Positions 11,341 through 22,290 of a stretch of DNA of 64,000 nt are shown here, piece by piece. The notes below the pieces were generated by a model that was given only the letters and a program-made list of their open reading frames with translations, was not told the origin of the DNA and searched no databases. The stretch is from Acridotheres tristis. Its lineage: Eukaryota > Chordata > Aves > Passeriformes > Sturnidae. The first letter of the stretch is position 1, and every line of letters begins with the position of its first letter. The position numbers and the translations under genes were made by a program. The stretch spans positions 19,659,501 through 19,723,500 of the forward strand of contig CM072892.1 of NCBI GenBank assembly GCA_037013685.1. The letters are read 5' to 3'.

Positions 11341-14300
11341 TTTTTTTTCACCGCAGTTACCCACATCACCACATCCTCCCTTCTTCCTTCTCCAGTTAGA
11401 TTATTGCTATGCAAGATGCTACATCCTCTGCATACTTGAAAGCTTCCTGATGTAGTGGTGATCCTTTCTGGATAGAAAAGTCAAGTATCAGAAGGCATGA
11501 AATAAAAATATTCCTGATTCTCAGAGTTTTTTAGGCATAATCTGATTGAGGACCATGCACTAGGTCCAATCTTAGTAGAACTACTTCCCAGCTCCATTCC
11601 TGGCTACTCCAAAATTTGCTTTGCTGCTGTATTACTTTCCTACCTAATTAGGATAATCTCAAGGAAGTGAGGCGTTGGGAGGAATGAAGACTTCAGAAAA
11701 TATAATTGCCTTCGGGAGAAAAAGATTCCCTTGTGAATTCAACTTTGTCTGCCTAGCTTAAATGTCATAGCATTTTATTCTCATACCCCTCACCCTGGCT
11801 CTCAGCTTTCAATTTCTGCAAACTGCTTGAATGAGCAGCATATGCTGACATACATGGGTCAGTTTTTATATCTTTGACTCATTCACATGAATATTTTTCT
11901 ACCATTGCTCTGTATGATACTTCTAAGGTATCAGATCAAAACAGTGGGCCAGCCCACTTAATACTCCCCAACTACTCGACAGAAAAGACCAGAGAAGCTG
12001 GCATGTCCCCTTAGAATTCTAGTCTTTTTCCCCTGAGTTTAACAGATAATGAAAATAATTAAAATCCACTGTTCTGTTTTGTTGGGGATTCTTTTTGTCA
12101 TCCAGCACTCTTAGTGCAGATAGCCAGACCAGTGATGTAGCTTCTTGGAGTACTTACAGACTTATCCCTGTATTTCTACTGTTAAGCAAATATAGTTCAT
12201 AACCAACCACTTTCTGGGCCATTAAGGTCCATTTTGCTTGCAGATTGTTGTCTGCATCAATTCAATGTTACCATGAGCCTGGTACCAGCCTCTCAGTCCC
12301 GTGAGCTGACCATATCTGCAAAACTTTACATGCTAGACTGTGCCACTTTTCAATAACGTGTCCATGACAGGGAATTGATACTGCTTTTAAATGTTTTGAT
12401 AGCATATTAACAGATGTTATGTAAGATCTTTCTCCAAGCAGCCCCAACAATAAAATTCTTCTTCAGTGTCAGCTATTTAGTACTAGTGTCACCCATCCTA
12501 TTTTTCATTTTCTCTGGCTCAGCCATAACAGACTTCTCAATTCGTACTCCAGTTTTATTTAACCTCATCTGAATGTGTGGAGAAAGTCAGAAACTTATAC
12601 AGACATGTACACAAAAATTCTTACCACTAGCTTTCATAATGGGACTAATACTTTCCTTCTTGTGGAAATGCACTGATCAATATCCCTCAACTTAGCTGAA
12701 CCTGATGTTTAAAGGCATGAGTTTACTTCAATGTTTCCCTTGTTTCTGGTCACATATTTATCTTAAGGCTATTCCAGTTCAAAATACTATTCCAATATAT
12801 TCCTACAGGTATTGTTTCATCAGTAAACTCTTTCCACTTTTCTCATAATAATTTGTCTAATTTGCAAATTATCTACATTCAACATATTGATTCTTCATCA
12901 ATTCAATTTCTGTTGCCATCATAAAACAAACAAAAAAAACCAAAAAACCAACCAAACAAAAAGCCACCAAAAACAATAGTCCATATCTATGCCTCTGTAC
13001 TTATTACTACCCTCTTCCAACTGAAAAATTTCATGCTCTTGAGTTCTGGTTTTAATTTAGAATAGTATCTTCAATTTTCATTTTTTCATCCTTACTAATG
13101 TTTGTCTGTACCCTTAATATCAACAGCTCCATCACTATTATTACTGAAAACCTGTAGCAAAGTATTCTGTCTGTTTTGAGGAATATCTAAATTATTGTCT
13201 CATCCTCATTGAAGAATTATTCAAATTTTCTTTTTCTCCTTTTCTCTTAATGTTTTAAGAACCTGTTGCTGCTGTGTGCAAGACCCAGTTTGACTTCTCC
13301 CATTTCCCTTTTTTCCTACACTTACCAGATTGTTTTGATGATTTGTGCTTTATTCCATGTATTTTCAGGTATGTTTTTCTGGTTTGCCTGAACACACTTC
13401 AAACGCACATTTATCTATTTTCTCTTAATTTCTTCTCCTCCTAAACTGTTCTGTGTTCCTTGACAAATAATATCCAACATTCATCACTAAAATACACCAA
13501 AAAATACTTGTGCTGATGATCATTTTAGGTAACAATTGGGTCTAAGCCCTCTTTTCCATGCCTAACAATCAGAACCACAATTGCTTACACTACAAAGGCA
13601 GATTCTCTAGTCATCTACAAAGGTCCCCACTTTATGTAGAGGAAGAGGTTGCCTAAGACTACCAGATTATTTTTTGTATTTCTGCAATGAATGCAGCTCC
13701 GTGTTTCCTGTACAGTTCTCAAAGATCTCCTCAATACAGTTACCATTCAGGCAGACTTTCTATCTTCCATCTTTTTTGCACATTCAGCTATCTGTCACTC
13801 TCTTTTATGCTTGTGTTTATCATTTTCTAGAGGCACTCCTAGGATGTAGCAATGTAGTCTGGTTTACAGATATACAAACCAGACTCAGTTAAAATATTTC
13901 TTAACCTTTTTTCCCCCCTTAAGTTGCTAATCAGTAAGAAAACTCAAGACTAGGATCTGTCATTTTTTCAATTATGTACATGAAGAATTTTGTGGATGAG
14001 TTACACCCAGTAATGTCTTAGGACTGTTGGAGGGCTAATTCCATTTATTACACTCAGGCTGGTCAGATACTTTACAGATACTACTTTTACTTCTCACAAA
14101 TTTATTTTTCAAAGTCGGTATTAATAGGCATTTTAACCTGCAAGAGATAGTCCAGATAATGAGGATATGTGGTCAATTATGATGAAAGTCCAGTCACTGT
14201 GCTTAGGGTAATGCAGTGGGATTTGCTGGTTACTCTGCCTTAAGGAACACTTTGGATTCCATTTAATTTTTAATATTACTTTCAAATCCCCTTCAAAGTT

Positions 14301-15175
14301 TTTCTAATAATCCGAAAACTTTTAACTACAACTGCATACTTTACCTCTTGGCATAGACTACAGATACACATCTCCAAATGCTAACCCTCTGAACAGGGTT
14401 AGAAACTTATACCGGGCTGAGTGCCTTCATTCATCATTGTAAGCTTGTGAATGACAAGCAGTATATCCTTGGTGGTAGCAGCTGAGAATAGTAACTTCTA
14501 TTAATTATAAAACCAGTATTCATGTTCTGAGACTAAACAACCCCAGGTTTCTGCCAACCTTTGGAACCATCAAATGCAATTCAGAGTTACTCTTGTTGAG
14601 AAATACGTTTAGGGCAGGTAACTCTATTTTGCATTTTGGTGAAGTCTTTGGTCTCACTGTAGCTCTCTCAGACACACAATCCTACAGATTCACAAGGATT
14701 TCTAAAGCTCAATCAGAGAGTGTAGGTAATTTATGCATCTTTTTCTTTTTATGTATGCACCCTCTTGACAACAGGCTCTGTCACACCCTGCAAAAAAAAG
14801 CAATTTGTCAGGGAGAGGTAATTTCTGACTGCAAAACCACCCACAAAAGTCTTTGATTATGTGAGACAACTGGTCCAGAAGCCACTGCCAGGGGGCCAGG
14901 AACCACCTTGCTTCAAGGAGCTGTCTTTATAAGACAGATGGAGTGGGGGTGCTCATGGCAAGCACATAAGCTTGGTGAATCGGGGGTAATCCTGACTTTC
15001 TGCAGTCAGAGAGTGTCCTGAGTCCATCAAGAGTAAAGGGTCTTACACTTATTTTGTTGTTCGTTAAACAATTTCTCTTCTGTTTTGTTTGCCAGGTAAA
15101 ACACTGGCACTGTCCTGACTCCTGCTCCCAGCTAATGTCTCTGATTCTCTGTGTGGAGCATGTGAAGTTATTAAT
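11341..15175. other. Non-coding spacer, no gene recognised
   Basis: AT-rich and locally T-rich (about 12.8-13.5 kb). Open frames do not exceed 99 codons. The 99-codon minus-strand frame at 14927-15226 overlaps the CR1 scrap to its right and has no domain. An A/C-rich simple repeat at 12922-12976 is listed separately. Confidence 0.55.
12922..12976. repeat. A/C-rich simple repeat (CAAA/CCAA type)
   Basis: About 55 bases composed almost only of A and C on the plus strand, mixing CAAA, CCAAA and ACCA units. Its composition matches the repeat at 1240-1314. No element body is recognisable on either side. Confidence 0.75.
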
Positions 15176-15246
15176 CAAAGAATCATAGACAGAGTAGTTA
15201 GGGCTGGAAGGGACCTTGAAGATCATTTAGTTCCAAGTCTTCCAAT
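15176..15246 (-). mobile_element. CR1 3'-terminal fragment, about 70 bp
   Basis: The sequence runs 'tcaaagaatcatagacagagtagtta', then 'gggctggaagggaccttgaagatcatttagttcca'. This is the 3' end of a minus-strand CR1: tail units, then the ggaagggacct block and the ATCATCTAGT-like block. Similarity is lost after about 15246, so the copy is extremely 5'-truncated or its upstream part has decayed. The 88-codon minus-strand frame that continues to 15464 shows no CR1 residues. Confidence 0.78.
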
Positions 15247-18200
15247 CTGCACTTTGTCTGTCTGGAAGCAGATGTTTTAAATGACAGAAGAGTGAAGAAA
15301 GCAGTTCCTGTGAGTTCCATACCAGGTAGAATATTCCTGGGCATCAATATGGCCTGGAGTCTGGAACAGTGCCTAAATCTAATCCTGGAAGACGTCATCC
15401 ACTTGGCAGATTCAAAGGCTAAATCCCTTGCTACAGTGGTCACTCGAGAGGGTAAAATGACCACACTTTAAGACCTAGTATTAGCTTGTAAGATTACAAA
15501 AATGCCATCCTTTTGCCCTGTGGGATCCTGTTTCACCATATAAAGAAAAATTGTTCTCCCCTTCGTTATAAGCCATGATGCTGAGCTACAACATTTAAAA
15601 ACAAAACAAAAAAGAAGTATTCCAAAGGGAAAAAACAATTCTTCCAGGTTTCTCTGCTCTAATACTGAACGGCAGCTTCAGAGGAACAAATTATCAAGTA
15701 AGGCATATAGAAACACCTTGGTTTGTAAGCAAGTATGCAAGGAGGAAAGTATTTGGAAAACCAAGAATAAACCCAAGTGCTGTGTTTTTCAGGGAAATTT
15801 TCTGAGCCTCCCAAATTCTCTTGTGCTTATGTTTTGAGGGCTCCATGTACAAGGCTTCTATCTACCATCCATGTGTCGAAATGTTACAGGAAATAAAATG
15901 AAAAAACCTCATGGGTAACTGATATGGAATACGTAGGCGATCTGAAGGGAAAATCAGAACCAGAGATGTGCCAGGGAACAAAAAAGAAAAAAAAAAAAAA
16001 AAAAAAGGAAAGGAAAAAAAAGGATGTTATTTAAAATGCCAGCCTCCTGTGAGCTCGTCTGCTTCCTATCACTTATTTTGCAGATCTGGGTTCCCACAGT
16101 GGACTGCTGCTGCCATCTACTGCCACCAGCACTGCCAGAGGCTGAGCTCCCCTCCTGCAACCTGGTCACAGGAATCGGGGTCAGGGAGAATGGCAGGGCA
16201 TGAAAGATTTTGAGTCAATAAAGCAAAAACAGTTTCCAAGGACAGAAGGCTCACAGCAAAAATTAAAAACTCAAACACAGATTTTTCCATTAATGATATA
16301 ATGCAAAAAATGTCCGTGTTCTGAGGTGGGAAACCTAAATGGACAATCTTCTGCTTTCAAAAGGGAAGAGAAAGCCACATCTGGATACACAATTTAGCCA
16401 TGTAGTGACCTAAACCTACAGTAAAGGTCTTAAAGGTTATTAGCTTAAACGACATAGCTGACAGTCTGTGTTCAGCTTCATAAGATGATGAAATGGCTTG
16501 TACAGCAGCAAAGCTATGGAAGGGCAAACAGCCTGGGGGGGGATAAGTCCAAGTCTCCTAATTCAGTTACCTGTATTACTCCTGTTCTAGGAACAGAGGG
16601 CTTCAGATTCTGGTAATGGAAATCCTGTATCTGACCTTAGCTTAAAATTCACATCAACAAAGACTCAGAGAACAGCAAGCCCTCAGTTATTGCATGTATT
16701 TCTAAATGAAATCTGGAAGGAATGCATATTCCACTGTGTACTGAGACAGACTATGGAAAGAACAGAAAAAAAAAATTGGCAGCAGATATGCTGGATTTCA
16801 TAAGCTCTGAATTTCACATAGTCCATTGCAGGTGGCATCAAAGATCAGACCCAGACCTCCCCAATCTCAGATCATATTTCTTCTCTGTTGGTGCTATATA
16901 GCAGTCTTCATTAGCAATACAATCTACACAGTGGTTACAGAGATCTGAGAAGTGAAATAAATTAGCCTTTCCCCTTCTCTGTGCAGCTCTTGTGAGACTG
17001 TTCTCAGCGTTTGAGTCAACTGAGTTAAGTAGTCTCTAACTTGAATTTATTACATTACCTGAAATGCACAGTGGAATAATTTAAAGTTGATTTATCTAAG
17101 CACAGTGATAAAGTCACGTTTTTAATCCTTACAACAATCGTCTTTGATACCTACACTACACCATATGGGCCCTTTCTATATGGATTAAAATACAAGCCAG
17201 TCTGTATGGCTAGCATGCATTTCTGGTACTATGACTTCATAAAAATGCCTAAACACGTCATTATCTTTATTATACACAAAGAAGTACTAAAAACTAAGTT
17301 ATAATAGCAAAAGTGCTGTGCCCTAGCAGTGTGATTGAAGCCAAACCACTGTCCACACTGACAGAACATTGAAGTATTCCCAGGAATACACTCTCTCTTC
17401 CCTCATCTCCTCTAGGAGCTGATCTACCAAAACATGCCTGACAAGAAGGGCCTTTGTAGATCTGCCTTGCTCTACATTTCAACAGCCAGATTCTCCATAG
17501 AGGAACTCTGTAATGAAATAGGAACTAAAATTCTACAGAAGCTTTCTGGGTAAAAGAGAAGACAAAAATCACACTGGAAAGCCTGGAGTTTGTGGTGGTG
17601 TTTTTCTTACAAACTGTCCTCCAGGACAGAAGTGTTTCCTTCTAAATCAGTTGGCTGAATATTTCACTCTTTGTATGGAAGGTGATGTGGGTAGGTGGCC
17701 TTCCTTAAGACACTGTCAAAGGCTGATCAAAGAGTAACAATTAATTTGAATGAATATCTGAGGCCCAGCCTAGTTTTTTGATAGTCGGTTGTGGTTTTTT
17801 TCTTTCTTTCTAAAGTCTTTGTCTCTTGCTCAGGCTTTGCTTTTCTTTAGATTCTTGATTCAGTGTGTCTATCCCTCATTTCAGTGGTCAGAAGTTCCCT
17901 CCATATAAAGTTTCTGGATGACAAAAGGTCATTATAACTCCTTCACTCAGTGTTTTACAGTGTTCCAGGAAGATGTATGGGAAAACCTTGTTCTCCAACA
18001 GTTGATGTGAGCAAGGAGAGTTTTGACCTTTGCCTGGCATAAAGCCTCAAAAGAGGAGAGCTAGTAACTCAGTGCTTCCATAGATGATTGTTCCCTCATA
18101 GAGCCCACAGAAGTGAGGAGAGAGGGTTGTCTGGCACTGCAATCTTCTGGCAATTTATCTCTTGGCCACACTACTGAACCACAGAGACACTGAAGCCTGA

Positions 18201-18289
18201 TCCAATGCCTGCTTGCAAGACGCAGGATAAATCCAGTATAAGAGTGATACTGTTCCAAAAGCCATGCAAAGTAAATTGCTAAGATGGGG
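15247..18289. other. Non-coding spacer with a poly-A tract
   Basis: No gene recognised; open frames stay below 90 codons. The lysine-rich frame at 15968-16213 and the phenylalanine-rich one opposite it simply translate the poly-A tract near 16.0 kb. An 8-base G run sits near 16.54 kb. A somewhat GC-richer patch at about 16.03-16.20 kb has no recognisable content. Confidence 0.5.
15987..16006. repeat. Poly-A homopolymer, 20 A, in a longer A-rich tract
   Basis: Twenty consecutive A residues lie inside an A/G tract that runs from about 15978 to 16023. Such tracts can be simple-repeat expansions or tails of retroposons. CR1 does not leave a poly-A tail and no retrocopied gene was recognised upstream, so its origin is unresolved. 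Confidence 0.9.
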
Positions 18290-18345
18290 AAAGTATTATC
18301 ATTCCCATTTATAGGTAAGAAAGGAACACAAGGTCATAGATTGGG
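18290..18345 (-). mobile_element. Candidate ancient MIR-type SINE relic
   Basis: The string from 'attatcattcccatttataggtaagaaa' to 'ggaacacaaggtcata' (18295-18339) follows the minus-strand MIR order ATTATCCCCATTTTACAGATGAGGAAA, then GGCACA, then AAGGTCACA. Only the central part remains and divergence is high. It may belong to MIR or another CORE-SINE. No coding meaning. Confidence 0.42.
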
Positions 18346-19246
18346 TCTTTGCCTCTCTTTAATGACACTTTTACTGTATGACACAAACTGCACATGTGCA
18401 ATTCCAGGAGACTAATACTCAATGCTCAATAATGAACTAAAATATTATGTGGCAATGAGCAATAAGCCAATGATCAAAGATGAATAATCTAGCCAATTAA
18501 ACTTTCCAATAGAATTAGGCAGCTACTTTAAATTATCCCAAACATAATGATGAGTATTCACTGTTTTTATCTGTAAAATATGTGTTACAGAGAGCCTTTT
18601 GGAAATCTCACTAAATGTTCTCCATCAACGTGGAAGTATCTATATAGCATTCATTTTCTGCATAGTTTGAGTTTTTGTCTTGGTTTGCACCTGAGAGCTG
18701 AAACGAGTCCTCATCACTGCACAGAGACAAAAAAAAAAAGAAAAAAGTCATAACCTTTTTTCTCCTTTTAGAATTTATCACATACAAATGAAGGAAAAAC
18801 ATTTGATTTGTGCTTACAGAATGTACACTGTTACCCCATGCACATCCACTAGACCATCACAACTAAACCTTAAGATCAAATTAGCAGAGAAGGGGTCTTG
18901 CAGGTGTTTTTGGAACCATGAATCACAGGAAAAATTAGGTCAAATCAAAACACCTTGGTTTTCCTCTTCGTGCCATGGTGAAAAAAAACAAACCACGGAC
19001 TATAATCGAAGTGCTCGGGGCATCAACAGAGTTATATTTTTCAGATGGGATTTTTTTCTGCTATTTTATTTATCAGTTTATGCTGTTTTGTCATTGCATT
19101 TACATAAAACTGGGTCCATTTATAAAAGAATGTGCGAAAAATAAGTTGATTAATGGGGATACCACAGATCTACTTCTGCCTCTCCCCTCATATACAATTT
19201 TGACTTTTTCAAAGCTATTTCTAACATGATTTGGTTTCAGGAATAA

Positions 19247-19270
19247 TGAATTTATGAATTCATAAATTCA
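19247..19270. repeat. Perfect 24-bp palindrome without spacer
   Basis: The 12 bases 19247-19258 are the exact reverse complement of 19259-19270, centred on an EcoRI-type GAATTC core at 19256-19261. Flanking bases do not extend the symmetry. The composition is AT-rich (4 of 24 bases are G or C), which raises the chance expectation, but a gap-free 24-bp palindrome is still uncommon. It could extrude as a cruciform or be a coincidence. Confidence 0.9.
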
Positions 19271-21197
19271 ATAAAGGTCACACTCTCACGAGTTACTAGT
19301 GGTTTTATTTTAAGGTGCACTTTGCTGCCATATTTCAACCACCTACAATGTTTCACATTTATGCCTTTCCTAAAAATAGAGAGGTATTCCCAACATATTA
19401 ATCCTTACTTAATAATATCATTTCTGTCGCTCTTCTACTATATGATGGGTTCTTCATCCTATCTTATGCTACTGCTGTGTTCAGTGAAGCTCCTGCTGTG
19501 TTTCTCTCCAGATATGGAAGCAAATAATTGAGAACTATGATGATCCTTTTCCCACATTCTATAAATCAACATTGCTGCCTTTCAGACAGTCAATAAAGAC
19601 TGCCAAAACTCTGCTTAAAATGAAAGGTGCAGAGAATATTCAAACAATTGTCAAAAACAGACATAAAAACGAAATAGTCCATTTCCACCCAATAAACTTT
19701 GCAGCTTCCTCAGAGCTGCAGATGTCCATTAGCCCTGCATGATGATTTACTTCGCTGCAGAAGTGAGAGGGTAATAACCTATTTTCTTCTCAGCACCTCT
19801 CCGAACTTCATTTTGCTCTAGGTCACATTTATGAAGGTTATGACCCCATGCAGCAGACATTGGGAGGTTGTCTTACTGATCAATACTTCAGACAATAAAA
19901 GTTCTAATGAGAGCATACTACCTTAACACACTTGTCCAATTTAACTTGCATTTCATGCAACCATTCTCAAATGGGGCATCCAACTGTTGTGTTACAGCTT
20001 TGCACCTGGATGTGATGTTCAGGAAGCTGAGTGACTGAAAAAAAAACACTTAAACTGAAAAAACCCCAACCTTAAACTAGTTTTATCACAAAACTTTTCA
20101 AGATATTTTCCTTTTCCCAGGAGCATGCTCTCCCTCAGATCTTTCTGCTGGCTATGGGAAAAAAGCCACCTTGTACATGAAGTACTTTTAGTCAGCTTGT
20201 TGCACGACAAGTTCTAGCACAGAAAATGCCTGTTGAATAGACTATTCACGATCATTAATTTCAGCCTGAGTCTGTGCACTGAAAAATGGGAAGAGAGAAA
20301 AGGAAAACGGTCTGGTAGCACCAAATCCCTGACCTTTTCTCATTTTCTTAGATAAAAGAAGCGGTCTGAGTGGTAAAGACCAATTCATCCTAATTGGCTT
20401 CAGCAGTCATTGAGTGGTGGGGATGAACCTGGTGTTTCAAAGAACATGCAACACAGACTAAGGTTTGTCTACTACCTTTTTGAGTACATTGATCACTATT
20501 ACTTCAGGGTGGCATCATGCAGTGCTAGCTCAACTGGTTTTATTTCATTTAAATTATTTTCCTTCTATGTTACTGTACATAATATAAACCTGATATTTTT
20601 AATATTTTTCTCTTCCATGATACAGATTTTAATTAGACAACTGCAATTTTAGTTAGGTGTAAAAAGTCATCTAGGCATAAGGAAAACATCAGTATTCATC
20701 ACAATTAAGTGTATGGCTTTACAGCAATATCTCTACAGGGTACAGAAACATCTAAGAGGTACAGGAGAGAAACCTCACATAAATACCTTATTTATGGAAT
20801 GCAAATAGGATGGACTTCTTAAGTTGCCTGACAGAGAAATATGAAAATTGTCAAATCCTTAACCAGCCACTTGAAATTTCTGATTTTGCCACTGACTGTC
20901 ACCAGCTGCTCCAAAGGAAGTTTGCACGCACAAGACACTTGCCTCAAGCCTAAAGGATCCTGGTCTCAGGGTCTGAGAAGGCTTGCAGAGCATTTCACAA
21001 CAGGATAGTAACAGGACATGCAGTACTGAGTACTTCTACTCATTGCCCTGCACCTCAGCCTTTATTTCCAACTGAGGTTGTTTGGCTTAGACCTTGAAGA
21101 AAATGTTTGAGGAATCTCTCACAAAAAAATAAAGCAGTGAAGCTGGTGGTACTTAAGAAATTTTCTAATAATTTTATTCCTAAGATATTCTATTGAA

Positions 21198-21228
21198 AAT
21201 ATATGAGAATATTCTATTCTCATATATT
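21198..21228. repeat. Perfect inverted repeat, 13-bp arms, 5-nt loop
   Basis: Arms 21198-21210 and 21216-21228 are exact reverse complements around a 5-base loop (ATTCT). Both arms are AT-rich with a central GAGA/TCTC. The stem is too short for a microRNA precursor (usually about 30 bp), so it is best treated as a small cruciform-prone repeat. Confidence 0.88.
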
Positions 21229-22149
21229 GAGAAGCTACTGCCTTCAGTGCTAACCTACCACGGTTATTTTCAGGGTGTAATCACTGGTGTGGAAAAAAGA
21301 AAATCTCTGCTTGGAATTTCTGAGTATATTTCACTATAAACATTTCAATAAATTTTTGTATACAAACCTTAGGAAAATTGATACTTTGGAAAAGCAGAAA
21401 TATGTGCATCAGAGCACTAAAGAGGAATGCTTTTGCTGGATATGTGTTTTTCCCAGAGACACTGTTCAACAATTTTGTATTCTATGCAAGACAGATACAG
21501 ATCCGTATACCAGCTCTTCACTGGCTCATCCCTTATTTCACACTCGACCAGTTTTAATCTCTATCAGTTGCTGCAAATAGTAAGACAGACATTATTTCCT
21601 CAAGTTATATATAAGTGGGTGTCATCTGGGTTCTTTCCAATGAAAAGTAAAGCAATTAAAATTGTGCTGGAGATCTATACTCGTGTGCTCTCATTTCAGA
21701 CATGAAAGCCCAGAAAAGCAACCGTTTGTTTTTTTTTCTTTTTACATGGCTGAAATTTTATTTGGTTTGAGATCAAAGTTATGATTTGTTTTTTGCTAGT
21801 GATTCATAGCCAACCGCAGTACCTGCCAATCCAGTTGGTATTTGCTTTTCCTCACCTCATCACCACAATAAGCATTCTGCAAAGGAGCTTGATCTTCAAA
21901 CTGATCTCTGTGAGGTAGCAAGATTCAACTCCTTCTGTTGTAGCTGTGTTTGAACTAAAGCAAAAACAGAAACAAAAGCTCTATATTATTATAATCAGCA
22001 CCTATAACTTGAAGAAACGAATAACAGCTAAATCAGAGAGAAATTTTCTGCTTTATAGTCACTTTTATGATTATTATATTTAAACTTCATCTATAGTGTC
22101 TTGTTCTTTAATGCTAAAAATTACATGAGAAACCTGCATTTCTGCAAGT

Positions 22150-22290
22150 CAAGGGACAGTAAGGTTTATATAAAAAATAAATAGGCAAATTTTAGCAGGT
22201 AAAAAAGGCCTGGCAGACAATTAAAATGCAATTAAATGAATAATTTATAGCATTAAAATTTGTAACATAACTGAAGTTTAGTTTCTTAAT
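22150..22290. other. Very AT-rich stretch with homeodomain-like TAAT/ATTA motifs
   Basis: The sequence 22168-22280 has many AATTA/TAAT/AATAAA motifs and few G or C bases. It is reminiscent of vertebrate conserved non-coding elements, but the resemblance is only compositional. It has no coding potential. Confidence 0.2.

Larger units (their letters stand above)
18346..22149. other. Non-coding spacer with two strong palindromes
   Basis: AT-rich sequence. The largest open frame (18788-19144 +, 118 codons) has no recognisable domain and overlaps another in a different frame. Two conspicuous perfect inverted repeats, at 19247-19270 and 21198-21228, are listed separately. No transposon or RNA gene was recognised. 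Confidence 0.5.
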
